Source: Flavobacteriaceae bacterium (GTDB lineage Bacteria > Bacteroidota > Bacteroidia > Flavobacteriales > Flavobacteriaceae). From it: 64,000 nucleotides of DNA. The notes under the pieces are model-generated. The model saw only the letters and a list, made by a program, of their open reading frames with translations, was not told the DNA's origin and did not search any database. The position numbers were made by a program, and so were the translations under genes. The DNA lies in assembly GCA_013373385.1 (NCBI GenBank), contig JABXHX010000005.1, positions 82,242-146,241 on the forward strand. The letters are read 5' to 3'. Positions 46,739 to 56,838 of the stretch are shown piece by piece. How positions within the stretch are numbered: the first letter of the stretch is position 1; the number at the start of each line of letters is the position of its first letter.

Positions 46739-49063
46739 TTGTCAAACTATTTAGATTCTTTAAACCCTGCACAAAAAGCGGCTGTTTTACAAAAAGATGG
46801 ACCAATGATTATCATTGCTGGAGCTGGTTCAGGTAAAACTCGTGTGCTTACTTATAGAATTGCACATTTAATGAAAGAAGGCGTAGATGCTTTTAACATT
46901 CTTTCGTTAACGTTTACCAACAAGGCTGCAAGAGAAATGAAAGAACGAATTGCAAGTGTGGTTGGTGCTAGTGAATCTAAAAATTTATGGATGGGAACTT
47001 TTCACTCGGTTTTTGCACGAATTTTACGTTCAGAAGCAGATAAACTTGGCTTTCCATCTAATTTTACCATTTACGACACACAAGATTCTGTTCGTCTAAT
47101 AACCGCAATCATTAAAGAAATGCAGTTAGATAAAGATCGATATAAACCAAAACAAATTCTCAGCAGAATATCATCTTTAAAAAATAGTTTAATTACCGTA
47201 AATGCTTACTTTAACAATTCAGATTTGATTGAAGCAGATTTAATGGCTAGCAGACCAAAAGTTGGAGATATCTACAGAGAATATGTGACAAGATGCTTTA
47301 AATCTGGTGCAATGGATTTTGATGATTTGTTATTAAGAACCAATGAGTTGTTAGCGCGTTTTCCAGATGTATTGGCAAAATACCAAGACCGCTTTAGATA
47401 TATCATGGTAGATGAGTATCAAGATACCAACCATTCGCAATATTTAATAGTTAGAGCTTTAGCTGATCGTTTTCAGAATATTTGTGTAGTTGGAGATGAT
47501 TCACAAAGTATTTATAGTTTTCGAGGTGCTAATATTAATAATATTCTGAATTTTCAAAAAGATTATCCAGATGTTGCAACCTTTAAATTAGAGCAGAATT
47601 ACCGTTCTACAAAGAATATTGTACAAGCAGCCAACTCGGTTATCGAAAAAAATAAAACGCGTTTAGATAAAGAAGTTTGGACATCTAATGATCAAGGAGA
47701 GCAGATAAAAGTAATGCGAACTATTTCTGATGGAGAAGAAGGAAGGTTTGTAGCACAATCGATTTTTGATAATAAAATGAACAAGCAATTACAAAATGAT
47801 GTTTTTGCTGTGTTGTATAGAACAAATGCTCAGTCTAGAGCTATAGAAGATGCTTTACGTAAAAAGGATATTAAGTATAAAATATACGGAGGTATTTCAT
47901 TTTATCAGCGTAAAGAAATAAAAGACCTGCTTTCATATTTAAGGTTACTAATCAATTCAAACGATGAAGAAGCTTTAAAGCGTGTAATAAATTATCCAGC
48001 GAGAGGAATTGGACAAACTACAGTTGATAGATTAACCGTTGCAGCTAATCACTATAAAAAGTCAATATTTGAAGTCTTACAAAACTTAGATAAAGTTGAT
48101 ATTAAAATCAATGCAGGAACTAAAAATAAACTGCAAGATTTTGTGAATATGATGTTGAGGCTTAAAATAGAATCACAATCAAAAAATGCTTTTGAAATTG
48201 CAGATGTAGTAGTAAAACAAGTTCGGTTAATTAAAGAACTTGAAAAGGACGGAACACCAGAAGCAGTTAGTAAAGTAGAAAATGTTCAAGAATTATTAAA
48301 CGGAATTAAAGATTTTATTACAGATAAAATTGAACAAGGAGAAGATGCATCTTTAACTTCATTTTTAGAAGATGTAGCTTTGGCAACAGATTTTGACTCA
48401 GATAAGAAAGATGATACACCTAGAGTTTCTTTAATGACAATTCACTTAGCAAAAGGATTAGAGTTTCCATACGTATACATTGTTGGTTTAGAAGAAAATC
48501 TATTTCCTTCAGGAATGAGTATGAATACTCGAAGTGAATTAGAAGAAGAGCGTAGGTTGTTTTATGTTGCGTTAACAAGAGCAGAAAGTCAAGCATATTT
48601 AAGTTATGCACAAACGCGTTATCGCTGGGGTAAGTTAACAGATGCAGAACCAAGTCGGTTTTTAGAAGAAATAGACGATAAATACTTAGAATATTTAACT
48701 CCAAAATCTCCGCAACCAAGTGTAAATAGATTTGTAGATGCAAGTTTATTTGATGAAACTCCAAAGAAAATACGCTTTCAAAAACCTATTCAGCGTAAAA
48801 GAAAGGAGTTTAAAGAAAAGAAAGAGAAGACTTTAATTTCGTCTAAAAGTTTAAAAAAAATAACACCAATGCCATCAAATAAAACAAATTTATTTGATGC
48901 TAAAATTACAGTTGGTACCATTGTTGAACATAACAGATTTGGTACAGGAGAAGTATTGAGTTTAGAAGGTAACGGTCCCAATAAAAAAGCAGAAATAAAG
49001 TTTGGAACTGTTGGTAAAAAGAAACTCCTATTGCAATTTGCAAAGCTTACAGTAATTGGGTAA
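46739..49063 (+). CDS. UvrD/PcrA-type ATP-dependent DNA helicase (TTG start)
   Basis: 774 residues of a superfamily 1A helicase. Motif I is AGAGSGKTRVLTYR, motif II reads MVDEYQDTN, motif III is VVGDDSQSIYSFRGA, motif IV is LEQNYRST and motif VI is RRLFYVALTRA. The C-terminal 60 residues form a small beta domain beginning VGTIVEHNRFGTGEV, as in PcrA. The start is TTG at 46739. The protein unwinds DNA in repair and removes roadblocks. Length and motif set fit PcrA/UvrD rather than RecB or AddA. Confidence 0.93.
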   Translation: MSNYLDSLNPAQKAAVLQKDGPMIIIAGAGSGKTRVLTYRIAHLMKEGVDAFNILSLTFTNKAAREMKERIASVVGASESKNLWMGTFHSVFARILRSEADKLGFPSNFTIYDTQDSVRLITAIIKEMQLDKDRYKPKQILSRISSLKNSLITVNAYFNNSDLIEADLMASRPKVGDIYREYVTRCFKSGAMDFDDLLLRTNELLARFPDVLAKYQDRFRYIMVDEYQDTNHSQYLIVRALADRFQNICVVGDDSQSIYSFRGANINNILNFQKDYPDVATFKLEQNYRSTKNIVQAANSVIEKNKTRLDKEVWTSNDQGEQIKVMRTISDGEEGRFVAQSIFDNKMNKQLQNDVFAVLYRTNAQSRAIEDALRKKDIKYKIYGGISFYQRKEIKDLLSYLRLLINSNDEEALKRVINYPARGIGQTTVDRLTVAANHYKKSIFEVLQNLDKVDIKINAGTKNKLQDFVNMMLRLKIESQSKNAFEIADVVVKQVRLIKELEKDGTPEAVSKVENVQELLNGIKDFITDKIEQGEDASLTSFLEDVALATDFDSDKKDDTPRVSLMTIHLAKGLEFPYVYIVGLEENLFPSGMSMNTRSELEEERRLFYVALTRAESQAYLSYAQTRYRWGKLTDAEPSRFLEEIDDKYLEYLTPKSPQPSVNRFVDASLFDETPKKIRFQKPIQRKRKEFKEKKEKTLISSKSLKKITPMPSNKTNLFDAKITVGTIVEHNRFGTGEVLSLEGNGPNKKAEIKFGTVGKKKLLLQFAKLTVIG

Positions 49064-49183
49064 AAACTACTTCTTTTAAATTTTTATTACTAAAAATAAA
49101 TACCTAATTTGCAAGCATTAAACACTTGCCAAAACAAAAAGATATAAAAAGCGTTTTAGCGATATACTTCAATAAATTTAAGA

Positions 49184-49819
49184 ATGAATTTTGATTTAGA
49201 ATACAACTCAGAAAGACCGTTAATGATTATACCAGAATACGGCAGACATATACAAAAATTAGTAGACCACTGTGTAGCTTTAGAAAATAAAGAAGAGCGT
49301 AATACAATGGCAAAAGCCATAGTAGATGTAATGGGTAATTTACAACCACATTTAAGAGATGTGCCAGATTTTAAGCACAAATTGTGGGATCAATTATTTA
49401 TCATGTCTAAATTTAATTTAGACGTAGATTCGCCTTACGAAAAACCTTCAAAAGAAGAGCTACAAGAAAAGCCAGAATCGTTACCTTATCCAAAGTCAGC
49501 ATCTAGGTATCGCTATTACGGTAATAATATTCAAACCATGATAGATGTAGCACTTACATGGGATGATGGAGAAGAAAAAGAAGCACTCGTCTATACAATT
49601 GCCAATCATATGAAAAAGTGCTATTTAAACTGGAATAAAGATACCGTTGATGATGCGATTATTTTTAATCATTTATATGAACTTTCAGAGACAAAAATAG
49701 ATTTAAGAAATTCTGAAGAAGTACTGTCAGAAAGTAAGAGTTTGTTGAAAAAAAGAAATACCCAACAGGGTAAAAATCAAAAGAATAAAAATAGAAGCAA
49801 CAATAATAGAAGAAAGTAA
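49184..49819 (+). CDS. DUF4290 domain-containing protein
   Basis: 211 residues, all apparently soluble and helical. The start MNFDLEYNSERPLMIIPEYGRHIQKL is typical of DUF4290, a Bacteroidota family. The C-terminal 35 residues are very rich in Lys, Asn, Arg and Gln, which suggests a disordered nucleic acid- or ribosome-binding tail. It lies 6 bases upstream of murA in the same direction and is regularly linked to it. The function is not known. Confidence 0.9.
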   Translation: MNFDLEYNSERPLMIIPEYGRHIQKLVDHCVALENKEERNTMAKAIVDVMGNLQPHLRDVPDFKHKLWDQLFIMSKFNLDVDSPYEKPSKEELQEKPESLPYPKSASRYRYYGNNIQTMIDVALTWDDGEEKEALVYTIANHMKKCYLNWNKDTVDDAIIFNHLYELSETKIDLRNSEEVLSESKSLLKKRNTQQGKNQKNKNRSNNNRRK

Positions 49820-49825
49820 AAGAAT

Positions 49826-51136
49826 ATGTCGTCATTTAAAATAGAAGGAGGTCACAGATTAACTGGTTCTATCACTCCGCAAGGAGCAAAAAATGAAGCA
49901 TTGCAAATTATTTGTGCTACCTTACTTACTCCAGAAACTGTTATTGTTGAAAATATTCCAGATATTATTGATGTTAACAAATTAATTTTCATTTTAGGTG
50001 AGTTAGGTGTAAAAACCCAAAAGTTAGGGACAAATTCGTATAGCTTTAAAGCAGATGAAATTAATTTAGCCTATTTAGAATCTCCCAATTTTAAAAGAGA
50101 TGGAAGCTCTTTAAGAGGTTCAATTATGATTGTGGGGCCATTATTAGCTCGTTTTGGTAAAGGCTACATACCAAGACCTGGGGGCGATAAAATTGGTCGT
50201 AGAAGATTAGATACGCACTTTGAAGGCTTTATTAGATTAGGGGCTAAGTTTAGATACAATAGAGAAGAATATTTTTACGGAGTAGAAGCAGATGAGTTGT
50301 ATGGTACAGAAATGTTATTAGACGAAGCATCGGTGACTGGTACGGCAAATATTATCATGGCTGCTGTCTTAGCAAAGGGCACAACTACAATCTACAATGC
50401 TGCATGCGAACCTTATATTCAACAGTTATGTAAAATGTTGAATTTAATGGGTGCTAAAATTTCTGGTGTAGGTTCTAACCTTTTAAAAATTGAAGGAGTT
50501 GAAGATTTAAAAGGATGTAGACACAGAATCTTGCCAGATATGATAGAGATTGGTAGTTGGATTGGTGTTGCAGTAATGACGCAATCAGAAATTACCATTA
50601 AAGATGTTAGTTGGAAAGACCTTGGGCAAATTCCAAATGTTTTTAGAAAACTCGGGATTAAATTAGAGCGTAAAGGAGATGATATATACATTCCATCACA
50701 AGACTCTTACGAAATACAAAATTATATAGATGGCTCAGTGCTAACAGTTTCAGATGCTCCTTGGCCAGGATTTACACCAGATTTATTAAGCATCGTTTTA
50801 GTGGTAGCAACTCAAGCAAGAGGTACAGTATTAATACATCAAAAAATGTTTGAAAGCCGTTTGTTCTTTGTAGATAAGTTGATTGATATGGGAGCTAAGG
50901 TAATTTTATCAGACCCTCATAGAGCAGTTGTTATTGGTCACGATCATAAATCGCAATTAAAAGCAACCAAAATGACATCGCCAGATATTAGAGCAGGAAT
51001 ATCTTTACTTATTGCTGCACTTTCGGCTAAAGGAACGAGTATTATTGATAATATTGAGCAGATTGATAGAGGATATGAAAATATTGAAGCACGTTTAAAA
51101 TCAATCGGAGCAAAAATAGAACGTATAAACAACTAA
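49826..51136 (+). CDS. murA: UDP-N-acetylglucosamine 1-carboxyvinyltransferase, Asp-type active site
   Basis: Transfers enolpyruvate from phosphoenolpyruvate to UDP-GlcNAc, the first committed step of peptidoglycan synthesis. The 436 residues have the EPSP-synthase-like two-domain fold: GAKNEALQI at the N-terminus and DIRAGISLLIAALSAKG in the C-terminal part. The active-site loop reads RPGGDKIGRRRLDTH. The residue that is Cys115 in the Escherichia coli enzyme is Asp121 here. Enzymes with Asp at this position are active but are not alkylated by fosfomycin. A DUF4290 gene precedes it by 6 bases. Confidence 0.96.
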   Translation: MSSFKIEGGHRLTGSITPQGAKNEALQIICATLLTPETVIVENIPDIIDVNKLIFILGELGVKTQKLGTNSYSFKADEINLAYLESPNFKRDGSSLRGSIMIVGPLLARFGKGYIPRPGGDKIGRRRLDTHFEGFIRLGAKFRYNREEYFYGVEADELYGTEMLLDEASVTGTANIIMAAVLAKGTTTIYNAACEPYIQQLCKMLNLMGAKISGVGSNLLKIEGVEDLKGCRHRILPDMIEIGSWIGVAVMTQSEITIKDVSWKDLGQIPNVFRKLGIKLERKGDDIYIPSQDSYEIQNYIDGSVLTVSDAPWPGFTPDLLSIVLVVATQARGTVLIHQKMFESRLFFVDKLIDMGAKVILSDPHRAVVIGHDHKSQLKATKMTSPDIRAGISLLIAALSAKGTSIIDNIEQIDRGYENIEARLKSIGAKIERINN

Positions 51137-51149
51137 CAAATATTAAACT

Positions 51150-52049
51150 ATGAAACGCTTAATATTGTTATTTTTTTTAGGTTTAACACCTTTTGTGTAC
51201 GCTCAGCAGAAAAAAGTATTATTGATTGGTATTGATGGTTTGCAATTTGAACAAATTAGCAAAGCTAACACACCAAACTTTGATACATTTACAATTAAAA
51301 GAGGTTATAACGGTGGAATTTTTAAAACAAAATCACAGCAAGTAACTTCTAGTGGCCCAAGTTGGGTAACTATTTTAACAGGGGTTTGGACAGATACACA
51401 TAAAATCACCAGCAATTCTGCTAGTCAGGTTAGTGCAGCTAAAAGTATTTTTCGCTATATAAAAGAAGGAAATCCAAAATTGACAACTGCGTCTTTTTCT
51501 ACTTGGAAAAACATCAATCTCTTGTTGTATAAAGATATCTACAAAGTAAATTTCTCTACTCAAGGCGGTAATGATAAAATATCTACAGAAGCTACTGTAA
51601 ATCATATCAAAACTGTTGGCCCAGATTTTACATTTATTCATTTAGACGATATAGATCATGCAGGTCATGCATACGGATTTGGAGATAAATACAAAAAAGC
51701 CATACTAAAAGTTGATAATCAAATAGGGCAGTTGTTACAGGTGGTACAACAAAGAGAAAAAGAATTTAACGAAGATTGGCTTGTTATGTTGGTAACCGAC
51801 CACGGTAGAGATAAAAAAGGCTTGCATCATGGAAATCAAACGGTTCATGAAAAAACTATTTTTATTGGAATCAATAAAAAAGGAAATGCACTATTCAATA
51901 GCGTAGATAATAACAAAAAAATGAACTCTATAAAAGAGTTAGAAAGTAATTCAGTACCACAAACAGCTGTAGTTCCTACAATTTTAAGTTATTTAAGCAT
52001 TCCAATTAAAAAAGAATGGAAGTTAGATGCCAAAGCTCTGGTAGATTAA
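51150..52049 (+). CDS. Secreted alkaline-phosphatase-superfamily hydrolase
   Basis: 299 residues. A signal peptide (1-18, ending VYAQ) is followed by VLLIGIDGLQ, whose Asp is a metal ligand. The nucleophile segment is TSSGPSWVTILTGVW. Later metal-binding motifs read HLDDIDHAGHAYG and VTDHGRD followed by HHGNQT. The pattern fits nucleotide pyrophosphatase/phosphodiesterase-like members of the family. It lies 13 bases after murA, so it may be co-transcribed. Substrate cannot be assigned. Confidence 0.88.
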   Translation: MKRLILLFFLGLTPFVYAQQKKVLLIGIDGLQFEQISKANTPNFDTFTIKRGYNGGIFKTKSQQVTSSGPSWVTILTGVWTDTHKITSNSASQVSAAKSIFRYIKEGNPKLTTASFSTWKNINLLLYKDIYKVNFSTQGGNDKISTEATVNHIKTVGPDFTFIHLDDIDHAGHAYGFGDKYKKAILKVDNQIGQLLQVVQQREKEFNEDWLVMLVTDHGRDKKGLHHGNQTVHEKTIFIGINKKGNALFNSVDNNKKMNSIKELESNSVPQTAVVPTILSYLSIPIKKEWKLDAKALVD

Positions 52050-52070
52050 AAAATAGTATTTTAAAAAATA

Positions 52071-52100
52071 AAAATAGTGTCATCTTGACACTATTTTTTT
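52071..52100 (+). terminator. Rho-independent terminator after the phosphatase gene
   Basis: The stem AAAATAGTGTCA / TGACACTATTTT (52071-52082 and 52086-52097) is followed by T residues, 22 bases past the stop. Confidence 0.85.
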
Positions 52101-52150
52101 ATTGGCAACATTATTGCCAATAAATTGTGTACAATTTAACATGCATAAAA

Positions 52151-52684
52151 ATGAGTAAAGAAGAAAAGATACAGGAAGAAGAAATAAAAAACACAGCAAC
52201 AGAACCACAAGTGGTAGAAAATCAAGAAGTTAAAAAAGAAGAGCCATCGGCAGAAGAATTGATCCAAGCAGAAAAAGATAAGTACTTACGTTTGTTTGCT
52301 GAATTTGAAAACTATAAAAAGCGTACCACAAAAGAGCGAATAGAATTGTTTAAAACAGCAAATCAAGAACTAATGACAACATTACTGCCAATTTTAGACG
52401 ATTTTGACAGAGGTTTGGCAGAAATAAAAAAAGCGAAAGACAAAGAATTGCTAAAGGGTATGCAGCTAATTAATGATAAACTAAAAAAATCATTAGAACA
52501 AAAAGGTTTATCATTACTAAAAGTAAAAGCAGGTGATGTCTTTGATGCTGATCTGCACGAAGCAATTACGCAAATTCCTGCTCCAACAGCTAAGTTGAAA
52601 GGAAAAGTAATAGATTGTGTAGAAAAAGGATATAAGTTAGGGGATAAAATTATACGCTACCCAAAAGTAGTTATAGGACAGTAA
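52151..52684 (+). CDS. grpE: GrpE nucleotide exchange factor
   Basis: 177 residues from ATG at 52151; the longer frame from 52127 starts at GTG and lacks support. The N-terminus is acidic and disordered. A long helix begins near residue 40 (DKYLRLFAEFENYKKRT, a family signature), and the C-terminal beta wing contains DADLHEAI and a GYKLGDKIIRYPKVVIG end. It releases ADP from DnaK. dnaJ lies downstream, but dnaK is not in the window. Confidence 0.95.
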   Translation: MSKEEKIQEEEIKNTATEPQVVENQEVKKEEPSAEELIQAEKDKYLRLFAEFENYKKRTTKERIELFKTANQELMTTLLPILDDFDRGLAEIKKAKDKELLKGMQLINDKLKKSLEQKGLSLLKVKAGDVFDADLHEAITQIPAPTAKLKGKVIDCVEKGYKLGDKIIRYPKVVIGQ

Positions 52685-52693
52685 ATCAATGTA

Positions 52694-52726
52694 CAATTTT
52701 CAATTAAGAAACAAAATTGAAAATTG
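52694..52726. repeat. Perfect hairpin between grpE and dnaJ
   Basis: The arms CAATTTTCAATT (52694-52705) and AATTGAAAATTG (52715-52726) are exact reverse complements around a 9-base loop. It sits between two co-directional chaperone genes and is AT-rich with no T tract, so it may affect mRNA stability or relative expression. Confidence 0.6.
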
Positions 52727-52747
52727 ATAAATGATAATTGAAATAAT

Positions 52748-53872
52748 ATGGCAAAAAGAGATTATTACGAAATACTAGGCATCAGCAAATCAGCTTCAGC
52801 TTCAGAGATAAAAAAAGCGTATCGAAAAATGGCAATCAAATATCATCCAGATAAAAATCCAGATGATGCAGGAGCAGAAGCAAAATTTAAAGAAGCAGCA
52901 GAAGCCTATGAAGTTTTAAGTGATGAGAATAAAAAAGCACGCTACGATCAATATGGTCATGCAGCTTTTGAAGGCGGTCAAGGTGGCTTTGGTGGTGGCG
53001 GAATGAATATGGAAGATATCTTTAGCCAGTTTGGAGATATTTTTGGCGGCGCCTTTGGTGGTGGCTTTGGTGGTTTTGGTGGTGGAGGCCAAAGACAAGC
53101 TAGAGTTAAAGGTTCTAACATGCGTATTAGAGTTAAGTTAACTTTAGAAGAAATTGCAAAAGGTATTGAAAAGAAAGTAAAAGTTCGTAGAAAGGTTCAA
53201 GCAGATGGAGTTACCTATAAAACTTGTACAACATGTAATGGTAGTGGTCAAGTAACACGTGTTACCAACACTATTTTAGGAAGAATGCAAACTGCAACAA
53301 CTTGTAATACTTGTGGAGGAGCAGGACAAAGCTTAGACAAGAAACCAAGTGGATCTGATGCAAACGGATTGATTGTAAAAGAAGAAACCGTGTCTATTCA
53401 AATTCCTGCTGGAGTTACAGAAGGTGTTCAGCTGAAAGTAGCAGGAAAAGGAAACGAAGCACCTGGTAAAAATTCGATTCCAGGAGATTTACTAGTTTTG
53501 ATTGAAGAAGTACAGCACGATACTTTAAAAAGAGAAGGAACAAACATTCACTACGATTTATACATCAATTTTTCTGATGCTGTTTTAGGTACTACTAAAG
53601 AAGTAAAAACTGTAACAGGTAAGGTTAAAATAAAGATTGATGCTGGTACACAATCGGGTAAAATTTTACGCTTAAAAGGTAAAGGTTTACCGAGTATTGA
53701 ACGATATGGGAATGGTGATTTTTTAATTCATGTAAATGTATGGACACCACAAGAATTAACTAAAGAGCAAAAGCAATTTTTCGAAAAAATGAGCAATGAT
53801 GGTAATTTTGCGCCAAGTCCAAATAAATCAGACAAGTCATTTTTTGAGAAAGTAAAAGATATGTTTTCTTAA
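52748..53872 (+). CDS. dnaJ: Chaperone DnaJ with a single zinc-binding site
   Basis: 374 residues. The J domain (1-70) contains HPD at 33-35. A Gly/Phe-rich stretch (about 77-114) follows and then a zinc-finger region. Only two CxxCxGxG motifs are present: Cys160/Cys163 and Cys186/Cys189. Standard DnaJ has four such motifs and two zinc sites. The two C-terminal beta domains (about 200-345) are normal. The shorter zinc region looks like a lineage trait of flavobacterial DnaJ rather than a defect. The gene belongs to the grpE transcript, 63 bases downstream. Confidence 0.95.
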   Translation: MAKRDYYEILGISKSASASEIKKAYRKMAIKYHPDKNPDDAGAEAKFKEAAEAYEVLSDENKKARYDQYGHAAFEGGQGGFGGGGMNMEDIFSQFGDIFGGAFGGGFGGFGGGGQRQARVKGSNMRIRVKLTLEEIAKGIEKKVKVRRKVQADGVTYKTCTTCNGSGQVTRVTNTILGRMQTATTCNTCGGAGQSLDKKPSGSDANGLIVKEETVSIQIPAGVTEGVQLKVAGKGNEAPGKNSIPGDLLVLIEEVQHDTLKREGTNIHYDLYINFSDAVLGTTKEVKTVTGKVKIKIDAGTQSGKILRLKGKGLPSIERYGNGDFLIHVNVWTPQELTKEQKQFFEKMSNDGNFAPSPNKSDKSFFEKVKDMFS

Positions 53873-53890
53873 AACAGCAAGAATACATTT

Positions 53891-53920
53891 AAAAAATCGC
53901 TCTTAATGAGCGGTTTTTTT
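53891..53920 (+). terminator. Rho-independent terminator after dnaJ
   Basis: The stem AATCGCTC / GAGCGGTT with loop TTAAT is followed by a T run, 20 bases past the dnaJ stop. Confidence 0.8.
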
Positions 53921-53947
53921 TATGCGTCACATTCTATAATAAAATTG

Positions 53948-53955
53948 TAGTTTTG
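53948..53955 (+). promoter_or_regulatory. Predicted -7 promoter element TAGTTTTG of rnpB
   Basis: Exact TAnnTTTG match ending 13 bases before the RNase P RNA gene. Confidence 0.6.
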
Positions 53956-53968
53956 CCAAACAAAATTT

Positions 53969-54279
53969 AGCAGGTCTATCTTATCGCTTTGTACTGAAAT
54001 CAATTTAGAACAAAGAGGAAAGTCCGGACACCAAAGAGTAGCATAGCGGATAACATCCGTCCAGTGTAAACTGAGGACAAGTGCAACAGAAAGCAAGTAC
54101 AGTTAGGCTGTAGTGAAACCAGGTAAACTCTATGCGGTGCAATGCCACGTATATTGGAGCTTGAGAATTACTCGTTCGATTCCAAGGGGTGGGCAGATAG
54201 ATTCTAAAAGTAATTTTAGAACTAGATAAATGATAAGAGTCTGTTTTACAGATACAGGATTCGGCTTATTGACCTGCTT
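53969..54279 (+). ncRNA. rnpB: RNase P RNA (bacterial class A-like)
   Basis: The segment has the conserved core GAGGAAAGTCCGGAC near 54015 and ACAGGATTCGGCTTATTGACC near the 3' end. The 5' end AGCAGGTC (53969-53976) pairs with GACCTGCT (54271-54278), the P1 helix. It is the catalytic RNA that removes 5' leaders from tRNA precursors. Its length of about 310 bases is slightly short for the class. It lies between dnaJ and the aconitase gene and has its own promoter element. Confidence 0.96.
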
Positions 54280-54426
54280 TATTTTAATTCACTTTATCAA
54301 TATGATAATTTTCTATTTATTTTTTCATTATTAATTAAGGTATTGTTGTAATTGTTAAATTTAATTATTGATAACGTAATAATAATTTGAATTTGCTGTT
54401 TATTTTATAATTTCATTGAAAAATTG

Positions 54427-54434
54427 TACTTTTG
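54427..54434 (+). promoter_or_regulatory. Predicted -7 promoter element TACTTTTG of the aconitase gene
   Basis: Exact TAnnTTTG match 28 bases upstream of the start codon. The 147 bases between rnpB and this element (54280-54426) are AT-rich and hold no other feature that I see. Confidence 0.55.
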
Positions 54435-54462
54435 CAAGACTTAAATTAAACAATTACAACCT

Positions 54463-56733
54463 ATGGCTTTTGATATTGAAATGATCAAATCAGTTTACTC
54501 TAAAGTAGTTGAAAGAGTAGATGCAGCTAGAGAAATTACAGGTAAACCTTTAACTTTAGCAGAAAAGATTTTATACACACACCTTTGGGATGGTAATCCT
54601 ACCAAAGCATTTGAAAGAGGAAAAGATTATGTAGATTTTGCTCCAGATAGAATTGCTTGTCAAGATGCAACTGCACAGATGGCTTTATTGCAATTTATGC
54701 AAGCTGGAAAGAAGAAAGTAGCAGTTCCAACTACGGTACATTGTGATCACTTAATTCAAGCAAAAGTAGGAGCAGATAAAGACTTACAAGCAGCTTTAAA
54801 CAACTCTAATGAAGTATTTAATTTCTTAGAATCAGTTTCAAATAAATACGGAATTGGATTCTGGAAACCAGGTGCAGGAATTATTCACCAAGTAGTATTA
54901 GAAAATTACGCTTTCCCAGGAGGAATGATGATTGGTACAGATTCTCATACAGTAAATGCTGGAGGATTAGGGATGGTTGCTATTGGAGTCGGTGGTGCTG
55001 ATGCAGTAGATGTAATGGCGGGAATGCCTTGGGAGTTAAAGTTTCCTAAATTAATTGGTGTTAAGTTAACAGGAAAATTGTCTGGTTGGACAGCACCTAA
55101 AGATGTAATTTTAAAAGTAGCTGGAATTGTTTCTGCAAAAGGAGGTACTGGAGCTATCGTAGAATATTTTGGACCTGGAGCAACAGCGATGTCTTGTACA
55201 GGTAAGGGAACTATTTGTAATATGGGAGCTGAAATTGGAGCTACAACTTCTACTTTTGGTTATGACGAGTCTATGGAGCGTTATTTACGTGCTACAGATA
55301 GAAATGATGTTGCAGATGCAGCAAACGAAATAAAAGAGTATTTAACAGGTGATACTGAAGTATATGCAAATCCTGAGCAATATTTTGATCAAGTAATTGA
55401 AATTAATTTATCTGAATTAGGACCATTATTAAATGGACCTTTTACTCCCGACCTATCAACTGAAGTTGGTGGTAGCATGACAGAAAAAGCGAATGCAAAT
55501 GATTGGCCATTAAAAGTTGAATGGGGATTAATAGGTTCTTGTACAAATTCTTCTTACGAAGATTTATCTAGAGCATCTTCTGTTGCACAACAAGCATTAG
55601 ATAAAAGCTTGAAAACAAAGGCTGAATTTGGTATAAACCCTGGCTCAGAGCAAGTACGTTATACTGCTGAAAGAGATGGAATTTTAGAAGTTTTTGAAAA
55701 ACTAGACGCAAAGATTTTTACGAATGCGTGTGGACCTTGTATTGGTCAGTGGGCAAGATATGAAGATCCTAAAAATGCGCCTAAAAACTCAATAGTACAT
55801 TCATTTAATAGAAATTTTGCAAAACGTGCTGATGGTAATCCTAATACGCACGCCTTTGTTGCTTCTCCAGAATTAACTGCTGCTATTGCTATTGCTGGTA
55901 GATTAGATTTTAATCCTATAACAGATTCTTTAATTAATGAAAATGGAGAAGAAGTCATGTTAGATGAACCAACAGGATGGGAATTACCGCCAAAAGGTTT
56001 TGAAGTGGATGATAATGGTTATCTAGCACCTCAAGAAGATGGAAGTAAAGTAGAAGTAGTAGTAGATCCAAATTCTGAAAGATTAGAGTTATTAACTCCA
56101 TTTGAGCCAATTGGTAATGAAATTAATGGTGCAAAATTATTAATAAAAGCACATGGTAAATGTACCACAGACCATATTTCTATGGCTGGACCTTGGTTGC
56201 GTTTCCGTGGACATTTAGATAATATTTCTAACAACTGTTTAATAGGAGCAGTAAATGCTTTTAACATGAAAACAAACTTTGTAAAAAGTCAGTTAACTGG
56301 TGAGTATGATGCTGTGCCTAAAACACAAAGAGCCTATAAAGCTGCAGGAATTAGAACTATTGTTGTGGGTGATCATAATTATGGAGAAGGTTCTTCTAGA
56401 GAGCATGCCGCAATGGAGCCTCGTCATTTAGGAGTTGCTGCTGTCTTAGTGAAGTCTTTTGCAAGAATTCATGAAACAAACTTGAAGAAACAAGGAATGT
56501 TAGGATTAACCTTTGCTAATGAGGCTGATTACGATCTAATCCAAGAAGATGATACCTTTAACTTTTTAGATTTACATGAGTTCGCTCCAGGTAAACCTTT
56601 AACAATTGAAGTAATTCATACTGATGGGTCAAAAGATACCGTAATAGCAAATCATACATATAACCAAGGACAAATTGATTGGTATAATGAAGGTTCTGCA
56701 TTGAATTTAATTAAAAAAGAAAATGTAGCTTAA
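54463..56733 (+). CDS. Aconitate hydratase (mitochondrial-type)
   Basis: Isomerises citrate and isocitrate in the TCA cycle using a [4Fe-4S] cluster. The 756 residues fit the mitochondrial-type aconitase found in Bacteroidota. The cluster ligands are Cys360 (GSCTNSS) and Cys423 and Cys426 (ACGPCIGQW). The swivelling C-terminal domain has [15 protein letters not shown]. An early VPTTVHCDH motif is typical. A terminator follows 26 bases after the stop. It appears monocistronic. Confidence 0.95.
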   Translation: MAFDIEMIKSVYSKVVERVDAAREITGKPLTLAEKILYTHLWDGNPTKAFERGKDYVDFAPDRIACQDATAQMALLQFMQAGKKKVAVPTTVHCDHLIQAKVGADKDLQAALNNSNEVFNFLESVSNKYGIGFWKPGAGIIHQVVLENYAFPGGMMIGTDSHTVNAGGLGMVAIGVGGADAVDVMAGMPWELKFPKLIGVKLTGKLSGWTAPKDVILKVAGIVSAKGGTGAIVEYFGPGATAMSCTGKGTICNMGAEIGATTSTFGYDESMERYLRATDRNDVADAANEIKEYLTGDTEVYANPEQYFDQVIEINLSELGPLLNGPFTPDLSTEVGGSMTEKANANDWPLKVEWGLIGSCTNSSYEDLSRASSVAQQALDKSLKTKAEFGINPGSEQVRYTAERDGILEVFEKLDAKIFTNACGPCIGQWARYEDPKNAPKNSIVHSFNRNFAKRADGNPNTHAFVASPELTAAIAIAGRLDFNPITDSLINENGEEVMLDEPTGWELPPKGFEVDDNGYLAPQEDGSKVEVVVDPNSERLELLTPFEPIGNEINGAKLLIKAHGKCTTDHISMAGPWLRFRGHLDNISNNCLIGAVNAFNMKTNFVKSQLTGEYDAVPKTQRAYKAAGIRTIVVGDHNYGEGSSREHAAMEPRHLGVAAVLVKSFARIHETNLKKQGMLGLTFANEADYDLIQEDDTFNFLDLHEFAPGKPLTIEVIHTDGSKDTVIANHTYNQGQIDWYNEGSALNLIKKENVA

Positions 56734-56758
56734 TTAATAAGTTGTATTTAAATCACAT

Positions 56759-56788
56759 AAAAGGTTCCATAATTGGAACCTTTTTTTG
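56759..56788 (+). terminator. Rho-independent terminator after the aconitase gene
   Basis: The stem AAAAGGTTCC / GGAACCTTTT with a short AT loop is followed by T residues. Confidence 0.85.
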
Positions 56789-56838
56789 TAAGTATATTTT
56801 TCATAATTCGACTTTTCAATAGTTAAAAATCTTTAGTT

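Noticed and set aside
52127..52150. Extended GrpE start at 52127
   Set aside because: GTG start with no family support; the MSKEEK start at 52151 is typical.
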